Source: Pseudomonadota bacterium (GTDB lineage: Bacteria > Myxococcota_A > Polyangia > Polyangiales > Sandaracinaceae). From it: a stretch of DNA of 5,547 nucleotides. The position numbers were made by a program, and so were the translations under genes. The stretch lies in the NCBI GenBank assembly GCA_023427125.1, contig JAEZBP010000678.1:1-5547 (forward strand), read 5' to 3'. The notes beneath the pieces were generated by a model, which ran no database searches, was not told the DNA's origin, and saw only the letters and a list, made by a program, of their open reading frames with translations. Positions within the stretch are counted from its first letter, which is position 1, and the number at the start of each line of letters is the position of its first letter. Shown here piece by piece: positions 1 to 4,852 of the stretch.

Positions 1-384
1 GTGGTGCTCGCGCGCGAGGCGAAGTCGCTGCTCGCGATCGAGGCGGACGCCGAGGCCGCGGACGCGTGTCGGGAGAACCTCAAGGCGCGCGGCCTCGGCG
101 CCACGGTGAGAGCCGCCGACGCCGAGACCTACCGGCCGCCGTCGCGGCCGGACGTGGTGGTGCTCGATCCGCCGCGGACCGGCGCGCCCGGGGCGATCGC
201 ACGCATCATCCACGCGGGGGCTCGCGAGGTCGTCTACGTCTCGTGCGACCCGCCGACCCTCGGGCGCGATCTCCGCTCGCTCTGCGACGCGGGCTTCACG
301 CTCACCGACGCGGTGGGCATCGACATGTTCCCCCAGACGGCCCACCTCGAATGCGTCGTGCGCGTCGAGCGCACCGGCTCGTGA
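1..384 (+). CDS. RNA uracil-C5 methyltransferase, TrmA/RlmC/RlmD family (3' part only)
   Basis: This is the C-terminal 127 residues of a SAM-dependent enzyme that methylates C5 of a uridine in tRNA or 23S rRNA; the N-terminal part lies left of the window. The GTG at base 1 is only the first in-frame codon and not the true start. Fragment residues 1-20 carry the end of the Rossmann SAM-binding region, with an acidic residue in LAIEAD (E14) where the family contacts the SAM ribose. DPPR is at 56-59. SCDPPTLGRDL at 81-91 contains the nucleophile Cys82. FPQTAHLE at 110-117 ends in the Glu that acts as general base in this family. All catalytic landmarks are intact, so the visible part looks functional. 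Whether it modifies tRNA or rRNA cannot be told without the N-terminal TRAM and iron-sulfur region. Its stop lies 34 nt before nrdR, on the same strand. Confidence 0.88.
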   Translation: MVLAREAKSLLAIEADAEAADACRENLKARGLGATVRAADAETYRPPSRPDVVVLDPPRTGAPGAIARIIHAGAREVVYVSCDPPTLGRDLRSLCDAGFTLTDAVGIDMFPQTAHLECVVRVERTGS

Positions 385-409
385 CTCCGAGGGTGTTCGA
401 GGCTAGGGT
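381..409 (+). promoter_or_regulatory. candidate sigma70-type promoter for nrdR-rib operon
   Basis: GTGACT at 381-386 shares the TGAC core of the -35 consensus. It is followed after exactly 17 nt by TAGGGT at 404-409, which fits the TANNNT -10 pattern. Initiation about 7 nt downstream would leave a leader of only a few bases before the nrdR ATG at 419. That would agree with the lack of a convincing Shine-Dalgarno sequence there. The -35 element overlaps the stop codon of the upstream methyltransferase gene. Such matches also occur by chance, so this is a suggestion only. Confidence 0.3.
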
Positions 410-418
410 CCGCGCCGC

Positions 419-883
419 ATGAAGTGCCCCTTCTGCGGCACCCTGGACAATCGCGTCATCGACTCCCGCCTCTCGCAGGGCGGCGAGGTCACGCGGCGTC
501 GCCGCGAGTGCGACAGCTGTGTTCGTCGGTACACGACCTACGAGCGGGTCGAGCAGGTGCTGCCGCTCGTGGTGAAGAAGGACGGCCGCCGCGAGCCCTT
601 CGATCGGATGAAGATCCTCGCGGGGCTTCGGCGCGCCTGCGAGAAGCGGCCCGTCTCGAGCGAGGCGCTCGAGGGGCTGATCGATGACATCGAGCGGGAG
701 CTCGTCGAGGTCGGCGAGAAGGAGTGCCTCTCGTCGGCGATCGGCGAGCGCATCATGGATCGCCTGCGACACGTGGATCAGGTGGCGTACGTCCGCTTCG
801 CGAGCGTGTACCGCTCGTTCAAGGACATCCACGAGTTCATGGCCGAGCTCTCGGATCTGTTGGGCGAGCGGAGCCGAACGTGA
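419..883 (+). CDS. nrdR: transcriptional repressor NrdR
   Basis: NrdR is a zinc- and nucleotide-binding repressor that senses ATP/dATP and represses ribonucleotide reductase operons by binding NrdR boxes. The 154-residue length is normal for the family. The N-terminal zinc ribbon has its four cysteines at C3, C6, C31 and C34 (CPFC and ECDSC), followed by the family signature RRYTTYER at 36-43. The ATP-cone domain fills roughly residues 49-139, beginning PLVVKKDGRREPFDRMKI. The start is fixed by the conserved MKCPFC. No good Shine-Dalgarno lies upstream, so leaderless or near-leaderless initiation is possible. The stop TGA overlaps the GTG start of ribD in GTGA, so the two are translationally linked. 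I saw no reductase gene and no clear NrdR box in the window, so its targets must lie elsewhere. Confidence 0.96.
   Translation: MKCPFCGTLDNRVIDSRLSQGGEVTRRRRECDSCVRRYTTYERVEQVLPLVVKKDGRREPFDRMKILAGLRRACEKRPVSSEALEGLIDDIERELVEVGEKECLSSAIGERIMDRLRHVDQVAYVRFASVYRSFKDIHEFMAELSDLLGERSRT
870..873 (+). promoter_or_regulatory. ribosome binding site fixing the ribD GTG start
   Basis: GGAG at 870-873 sits 6 nt before the GTG at 880-882, inside the end of nrdR. The same reading frame is open further upstream to an ATG at 724, but that start would bury most of ribD's extra N-terminus inside nrdR. The GTG gives the family's usual length, so this site decides the start. Confidence 0.6.
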
Positions 884-2001
884 GCGACGATCAAGCCCCG
901 CTCGATCGAGCCTCGCTCGACGCCCGGCTGATGGCCCGCGCCATCAAGGAGGCCCGCAAGGGTCGGCCGAGCCCGAACCCGCACGTCGGCGCGCTGGTCG
1001 CGCAGGGCGAGACGATCGTCGCGGTCGGCCACCACGCGCGCGCCGGCGAAGACCACGCGGAGATCGCCGCGCTCCGCAGCGCAGGGCCGAGCACGCGCGG
1101 CGCCACGCTCTACTGCACGCTCGAGCCGTGCAACCACTTCGGCCGCACGCCGCCGTGCACCGACGCGATCCTCGAGGCGGGCATCGCGCGGGTTGTGATC
1201 GGCTGCGCCGATCCCGCGCCTCACGTGCCGGGCGCGACCGCCAAGCTCGAGAGCGCCGGGATCGAGGTGACGCGCGGTGTGCGGGAGGCCGAGTGCCGCG
1301 CGCTCTCGGCCGACTTCGCGCGCCACATCACGCTCGGGCTGCCCTTCGCCATCTTGAAGGCGGCGGTGACCCTCAACGGGCGGATGGCGGCGCGCACGGG
1401 CGACTCTCGCTGGATCACCGGCGAGACGGCGCGGCGCGAGGCGCACCGGATGCGCGATCGGGCCGACGCGGTGCTGGTCGGAGTCGACACCGTCCTCGCC
1501 GACGATCCCGCGCTCACCGTGCGCCACGTGCGCGGCCGCGATCCGATGCGGGTGGTGGTGGACACCCACCTGCGCACCTCCGTCTCGGCGAAGGTCGTGG
1601 CGGCCGGCGCGAGCGCGCCCACCCTGATCGTGCACGGGCCCGACGCGCGCATGGAGCCGCGCGAGCGGCTCGCCTCGGCCGGCGCGAGGCTCTGGGAGGC
1701 GCCGCTCGACGCCGAGGGCCGCCTCGATCTCGAGGCGGTCTTGCGGGAGCTCGCGAGGCGCGACGTGGTGCGGCTGCTCGTCGAGGGCGGCGCGCGCGTC
1801 CACGGATCGCTCTTGAGGCTCGGCCTCTACTCGCGCGCGGCGATCTTCGTCGCGCCGCGGATCCTCGGCGACAGCGCCGCGATCCCGCTGGCCGACGCGG
1901 GGCCGCGCTCCTCGATCGCCGAGGGCTGGCGCCTCGCGTCGCCCGAGGTGCGCCGGCTCGGCGACGATCTCCTGATCGAGGGCGACGTCGTACGTGAGTG
2001 A
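880..2001 (+). CDS. ribD: bifunctional diaminohydroxyphosphoribosylaminopyrimidine deaminase / 5-amino-6-(5-phosphoribosylamino)uracil reductase RibD
   Basis: RibD performs the second and third steps of the pyrimidine branch of riboflavin synthesis: zinc-dependent deamination, then NADPH-dependent ribosyl reduction. From the GTG start it has 373 residues, close to E. coli RibD. The deaminase domain, about residues 14-150, has PNPHVGA at 32-38, the zinc/catalytic HAE at 59-61, and the paired cysteines in TLEPCNHFGRTPPC (C84 and C93). The reductase domain, about 155-370, has a substrate/NADPH segment (LKAAVTLNGRMAARTGDSRWITG region), DTVLADDPALTVR, and LLVEGGARVHGSLL near the end. One small departure is Asn in TLNGR, where SLDGR or TLDGR is more usual. 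The gene overlaps the nrdR stop by 4 nt. The next gene begins only after a 147-nt gap, in contrast to the tight spacing elsewhere. Confidence 0.96.
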   Translation: MSDDQAPLDRASLDARLMARAIKEARKGRPSPNPHVGALVAQGETIVAVGHHARAGEDHAEIAALRSAGPSTRGATLYCTLEPCNHFGRTPPCTDAILEAGIARVVIGCADPAPHVPGATAKLESAGIEVTRGVREAECRALSADFARHITLGLPFAILKAAVTLNGRMAARTGDSRWITGETARREAHRMRDRADAVLVGVDTVLADDPALTVRHVRGRDPMRVVVDTHLRTSVSAKVVAAGASAPTLIVHGPDARMEPRERLASAGARLWEAPLDAEGRLDLEAVLRELARRDVVRLLVEGGARVHGSLLRLGLYSRAAIFVAPRILGDSAAIPLADAGPRSSIAEGWRLASPEVRRLGDDLLIEGDVVRE

Positions 2002-2008
2002 GCGCGCT

Positions 2009-2053
2009 GGACCCGATGAGGCGAGGGGGCTATCCCTCCGCGCGAGGTGGTCC
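2009..2053 (+). promoter_or_regulatory. nested stem-loop in the ribD-ribBX gap
   Basis: GGACC at 2009-2013 can pair with GGTCC at 2049-2053. Inside it, GAGGG at 2023-2027 can pair with CCCTC at 2034-2038 around a 6-nt loop, extended by GC/GC across a single bulged C at 2039. No T-run follows, so it is not a standard intrinsic terminator. In DNA this rich in G+C, helices of 5-7 bp are common by chance, so a biological role is unproven. Confidence 0.3.
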
Positions 2054-2065
2054 GGTGGTGACTCG

Positions 2066-2102
2066 AGTGACGGCGATCGAGGAGCGAAGCGAAGTGACGG
2101 CG
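2066..2102 (+). repeat. 10-nt direct repeat AGTGACGGCG, two copies 27 nt apart
   Basis: Identical copies lie at 2066-2075 and 2093-2102 in the ribD-ribBX gap. The ACGGCG part of each copy is complementary to CGCCGT at 2120-2125, so the copies could compete for the same RNA partner. The repeat could also be a tandem protein site with a spacing near 2.5 helical turns, or coincidence. Confidence 0.45.
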
Positions 2103-2138
2103 TGCCGGCACCTGCTCGGCGCCGTGACCGTCTTCGGC

Positions 2139-2143
2139 AGGAG
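2139..2143 (+). promoter_or_regulatory. ribosome binding site of ribBX
   Basis: AGGAG at 2139-2143 lies 5 nt before the ATG at 2149 and fixes that start. GCAGG at 2137-2141 is fully complementary to CCTGC at 2111-2115, so the site could be hidden in a short hairpin in the mRNA. Confidence 0.6.
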
Positions 2144-2148
2144 TCGGC

Positions 2149-3330
2149 ATGTCGTCGCGTAGCGGAGCGAGCGATGTGATCGAGCGAGTGCACCGGGCGC
2201 TCGAGGACATCCGCGCCGGGCGCATGGTCATCCTCGTCGACGACGAGGATCGCGAGAACGAGGGCGACCTCGTGATGGCCGCGGAGCTCGTGACGCCCGA
2301 GGCGATCAACTTCATGGCCAAGCACGGCCGCGGCCTCATCTGCCTCGCGCTCACCGAGGAGAAGGTCGACGCGCTCGATCTGCCCATGATGGTCGACGCG
2401 AACCGCTCGAGCCGCACCACGGCGTTCACGATCTCGATCGAGGCGCGCGAGGGTGTGACGACCGGCATCAGCGCGCACGATCGCGCGCACACCGTGCGGG
2501 TCGCGGTGCGAGCGGGGGCCAGGCCCGCCGATCTCGTCAGCCCCGGCCACATCTTCCCCCTCAAGGCCCGGCCGGGCGGCGTGCTCCAGCGCACCGGGCA
2601 CACCGAGGGCTCGGTCGATCTCGCGAAGCTCGCCGGCCTCGGCCCGGCCGGGGTGATCTGCGAGATCATGAACGAGGACGGAAGCATGGCGCGCATGCCG
2701 GATCTCGCGCGCTTCGCCGATCAGCACGGGCTGCGCATCCTCGCGATCGCCGACCTCATCCAGTTCCGGCTCCAGCACGAGCAGCTCGTCGAGCGCCTCT
2801 CGAGCGCCACGGTCGAGCTGCCGAGCGGGCGCTCCTGGCGCGCGCACACGTATGCGTCGCGGGGCGACGGGCGGCAGTTCCTCGCGCTCGAGTTCGGCGA
2901 GCTCGACGAGGCGCCGGCGCTCGTGCGGATGCACGCGGGGAGCGTGATCGGCGACGTCTTCGGCGTGCGGACGCCCGGCCGCGTCCTGATGCCCGACGTG
3001 ATCGCGCGGGTCGAGGCGGAGGGGCGCGGGGTGATCGTGTTCATCCCGCCGCTGACCATCGACGTGGAGGCGGACCTCGCGCGCTCGACCGGGCGCGCCA
3101 TCGAGCGGCGCCCGCTCGAGCAGGGCGAGGTGCTGCGCGAGTACGGGCTCGGGGCGCAGGTGCTGCGCGACCTCGGCCTGCGGCGGATCCGGCTCCTCAC
3201 CAACCGGCCGCGGCGCATCGCGGGGCTCGATGGCTACGGCCTCGAGATCGTCGAGCAGGTCCTCCTCGAGCCGCTGGCCGCAGAAGCGCTCGCATCCCCC
3301 GCGCTCGAGACCGAGCCGACGAAGCACTGA
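2149..3330 (+). CDS. ribBX: 3,4-dihydroxy-2-butanone 4-phosphate synthase fused to a degenerate GTP cyclohydrolase II-like domain (RibBX type)
   Basis: The N-terminal domain (about residues 8-208) converts ribulose 5-phosphate to 3,4-dihydroxy-2-butanone 4-phosphate. Its active-site signatures are intact: DDEDRENEGD at 31-40, EGVTTGISAHDR at 101-112, SPGHIFPLKARPGGVLQRTG at 131-150 and HTE at 151-153. The C-terminal part (about 224-375) is alignable to GTP cyclohydrolase II, keeping HAGSVIGD at 262-269 and the late block REYGLGAQVLRDLG plus IRLLTNRPRRIAGLDGYG. However, it contains no cysteine at all, so the three zinc ligands of RibA are missing. The segment corresponding to HRQEGRNIG reads IPPLTIDVEA. 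Cyclohydrolase activity is therefore unlikely. This matches RibBX, a variant described from Proteobacteria, but the placement is by motif reading and not by phylogeny. The start has a clear AGGAG site, and ribH follows after 9 nt. Confidence 0.9.
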   Translation: MSSRSGASDVIERVHRALEDIRAGRMVILVDDEDRENEGDLVMAAELVTPEAINFMAKHGRGLICLALTEEKVDALDLPMMVDANRSSRTTAFTISIEAREGVTTGISAHDRAHTVRVAVRAGARPADLVSPGHIFPLKARPGGVLQRTGHTEGSVDLAKLAGLGPAGVICEIMNEDGSMARMPDLARFADQHGLRILAIADLIQFRLQHEQLVERLSSATVELPSGRSWRAHTYASRGDGRQFLALEFGELDEAPALVRMHAGSVIGDVFGVRTPGRVLMPDVIARVEAEGRGVIVFIPPLTIDVEADLARSTGRAIERRPLEQGEVLREYGLGAQVLRDLGLRRIRLLTNRPRRIAGLDGYGLEIVEQVLLEPLAAEALASPALETEPTKH

Positions 3331-3339
3331 CGAGGCGCG

Positions 3340-3831
3340 ATGACGGACTCGACTGCACTCGTGGAAGGCACCTACCAGACGCCCGAGGGCGCGCGCTTCG
3401 GCGTGGTGGTCGGCCGCTTCAATCACTTCATCACCGATCGCCTCCTCGAGGGCGCGCTCGACGCGCTCGTGAGGCACGGCGTCCCGCGCGAGCAGGTGGT
3501 GGTCGTCCGGGTGCCGGGCGCCTACGAGATCCCCTTCGCGGTGCGGCGCCTGGCCAAGAGCGGGAAGGTGGAGGCGGTGGTCGCGCTCGGCGCGGTGATC
3601 CGCGGCGCCACACCCCACTTCGATCAGGTCGCGGGGGAGGTGTCGAAGGGCTGCGGCGGCGCGATGGACGAGAGCGGCGTGCCGGTGCTCTTCGGCGTGC
3701 TGACGACCGACACGATCGAGCAGGCGATCGAGCGCGCGGGCACCAAGGCCGGCAACAAGGGCTGGGAGGCGGCGCTCGCCGCCATCGAGATGGTGAACCT
3801 CGCTCGCGCGATGAAGGCTGCGGGCTACTGA
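3340..3831 (+). CDS. ribH: 6,7-dimethyl-8-ribityllumazine synthase
   Basis: Lumazine synthase condenses the RibD-derived ribitylaminopyrimidine with the butanone phosphate made by RibB. Its product is the direct substrate of riboflavin synthase. At 163 residues the length is typical. Visible family blocks are GRFNHFIT at 25-32 (substrate-stacking Phe27), VPGAYEIP at 58-65, GAVIRGATPHFDQV at 84-97 with the proposed catalytic His93, and GVLTTDTIEQAIERAGTKAG at 119-138, whose Arg132 contacts phosphate. The family assembles into pentamers or 60-mer capsids; which form applies here cannot be read from sequence. GAGG at 3332-3335 serves as a plausible ribosome binding site. The gene is separated from ribBX by 9 nt and from nusB by 6 nt, so it is almost certainly cotranscribed with both. 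Confidence 0.97.
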   Translation: MTDSTALVEGTYQTPEGARFGVVVGRFNHFITDRLLEGALDALVRHGVPREQVVVVRVPGAYEIPFAVRRLAKSGKVEAVVALGAVIRGATPHFDQVAGEVSKGCGGAMDESGVPVLFGVLTTDTIEQAIERAGTKAGNKGWEAALAAIEMVNLARAMKAAGY

Positions 3832-3837
3832 AGCGCC

Positions 3838-4320
3838 ATGGCGGACATCGAGCGGCTCGGCGCCCACAGCGCGGCGCCCCGATCGAGCGAGACAGACGGT
3901 TTTCGGAGAATGGGATCTAGGCGGAGAGGGCGCGAGGCCGCGCTCCAGATGCTCTATCAGATCGACCTCTCGGGCGTGAGCGCCGAGCAGGCCGTCGCCG
4001 CGTACTGGTCGCACCTCGGGGCGAACCGCGAGGGTGAGGCGTTCGCGAACATGCTCATCCGGGGCTGGTTCGAGCGCCGCGAGAAGATCGACGAGGTGAT
4101 CCGCGACGTCAGCCAGCACTGGCGCCTCGAGCGGATGGCCCGCGTCGATCGCAACATCCTGCGGCTCGCGACCTTCGAGCTCATGGCGCTCGAGGACGTC
4201 CCGCGGCGCGTGACGCTCAACGAGGCGGTCGAGCTGGCCAAGCGCTTCGGCAGCGAGAGCAGCGCGGGCTTCGTCAACGGCGTGCTCGATCGGATCGCCT
4301 CGGATCTCGGGAAGGGCTGA
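3838..4320 (+). CDS. nusB: transcription antitermination factor NusB
   Basis: NusB is an all-helical RNA-binding protein that joins NusE (ribosomal S10) on boxA RNA to form rRNA antitermination complexes. The family core begins at RRRGREAALQMLYQIDLS, about residues 28-45. It ends with VDRNILRLATFELMALEDVP, TLNEAVELAKRFGSESSAGF and VNGVLDRIAS, all canonical. The annotated start gives 160 residues, about 20 more than E. coli NusB. The first 24 residues are not part of the conserved fold. An internal ATG at 3910 (Met25, MGSRRRGREAAL) would give 136 residues and fits homologues better, but its GGAG at 3905-3908 is only 1 nt from that ATG. The ATG at 3838 has almost no Shine-Dalgarno sequence, so the start is unsettled. 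Linkage to ribH is widespread in bacteria. Confidence 0.95.
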   Translation: MADIERLGAHSAAPRSSETDGFRRMGSRRRGREAALQMLYQIDLSGVSAEQAVAAYWSHLGANREGEAFANMLIRGWFERREKIDEVIRDVSQHWRLERMARVDRNILRLATFELMALEDVPRRVTLNEAVELAKRFGSESSAGFVNGVLDRIASDLGKG

Positions 4321-4327
4321 GGAGCCT

Positions 4328-4852
4328 TTGGAGGTGATGTTCGTCGCGCCGGACCTGCGGCGCCTCGACGAGCTCAAGAGCGAGGCGCTCGCGCTGGCGT
4401 TCTTCGAGGACGAGCGGCCGCTCCGAGGCGCGCTCGGCCTGTGCGACTTCCGCCTCTGCGGCCAGCTCTCGCGCCTCCTCGTCCGTGGTCGGGCCCGCGG
4501 CGCGCTCGGCGAGACGGTGCTGATCCCGGCGCGCCCTCGGCTGCCCTTCGAGAAGCTCTTCCTCTTCGGCGCCGGCCCCGCCGACGAGCTCGATCTCGGG
4601 CGCTTCGATCAGGTCGTCGAGCGGATGCTCGACACGCTCGACCGGGCGAGCGTGCGCGCCTCGGTGGTGGGCCTGCCCGGCCGGGCGAGCGAGCGGGTCC
4701 CGCCGGTGCGCGCGATGGAGATCTTCCTGGCTCGCGCGCTCGCTCACCCCGAGCAGGACGAGGTCACGCTCATCGAGGACGCCGAGGGGCAGCGCGCGAT
4801 GACCCCGGTCGTCGAGCGCGAGCGCCGCCGCGTGCGCGCCGAGACGGAGTGA
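4328..4852 (+). CDS. stand-alone M17 leucyl aminopeptidase N-terminal domain protein
   Basis: The 174-residue product resembles only the N-terminal, macro-like domain of M17 leucyl aminopeptidases such as PepA. After a helical segment with FFEDERPLRG, it has the PepA-like stretch LSRLLVRGRARGALGETVLI at about 48-67. A strand then leads to LFLFGAGPADELDLGRFDQV (about 77-96), matching the G-x-G-K/P-x-x-E-x-D region of PepA. The C-terminal dimetal peptidase domain with its Lys/Asp/Glu metal ligands is absent: a stop ends the gene and an opposite-strand gene begins at once. It therefore should not cleave peptides; a regulatory or binding role is possible but unknown. The start is uncertain. TTG 4328, GTG 4334 and ATG 4337 are all in frame around two overlapping Shine-Dalgarno sequences, GGAG 4321-4324 and GGAGG 4330-4334. 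It follows nusB by 7 nt and is probably cotranscribed. Confidence 0.72.
   Translation: MEVMFVAPDLRRLDELKSEALALAFFEDERPLRGALGLCDFRLCGQLSRLLVRGRARGALGETVLIPARPRLPFEKLFLFGAGPADELDLGRFDQVVERMLDTLDRASVRASVVGLPGRASERVPPVRAMEIFLARALAHPEQDEVTLIEDAEGQRAMTPVVERERRRVRAETE

Larger units (their letters stand above)
2002..2148 (+). other. 147-nt gap between ribD and ribBX, no convincing gene; possible structured leader
   Basis: This is the longest non-coding stretch in an otherwise tightly packed operon, at the place where many operons carry ribE (riboflavin synthase). I see no riboflavin synthase motif in any forward frame and no FMN riboswitch (RFN) signature. Two short frames are open (GTG 1994-2179 and ATG 2016-2162), but neither has a good ribosome binding site or a recognisable product. 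The G+C-ending codon rate is visibly lower here than in the flanking genes. The gap contains a nested inverted repeat near its left end, a 10-nt direct repeat, and a segment complementary to the ribBX ribosome binding site. It could be an untranslated leader, a decayed gene, or neutral spacer. Confidence 0.5.

Noticed and set aside
684..1997. A 437-codon plus-strand frame overlapping nrdR and ribD
   Set aside because: It is out of frame with ribD, is dominated by Arg, Ala and Ser, and matches no family. It is a high-GC shadow frame.
2002..2148. FMN riboswitch (RFN element) before ribBX
   Set aside because: The diagnostic blocks of the RFN consensus (GGGTGAAATTCCC-like, CCGGCGGT-like, GCCGACGGT-like segments in order) are not present. 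Local hairpins exist, but they do not fit the six-stem fold.
1994..2179. 61-codon GTG-started frame overlapping the ends of ribD and ribBX
   Set aside because: There is no ribosome binding site, the composition is Arg/Ala/Asp-rich, it overlaps genes on both sides, and it shows no recognisable similarity.
2566..2577. 12-nt palindrome GCCCGGCCGGGC in ribBX, with an identical copy at 4675-4686
   Set aside because: Both copies lie in coding sequence and are explained by Gly/Pro/Arg/Ala codons at this G+C content. There is no T-run, and the position is not near a gene end. A genome-wide count would be needed before giving it meaning.
778..4377. A 1199-codon open frame on the minus strand across nrdR, ribD, ribBX, ribH and nusB
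   Set aside because: The plus strand here encodes five recognisable conserved proteins. The antisense frame stays open because G/C-ending codons on the plus strand avoid stops in the mirrored frame. Its translation is low-complexity Arg/Ala/His-rich with no family motif.
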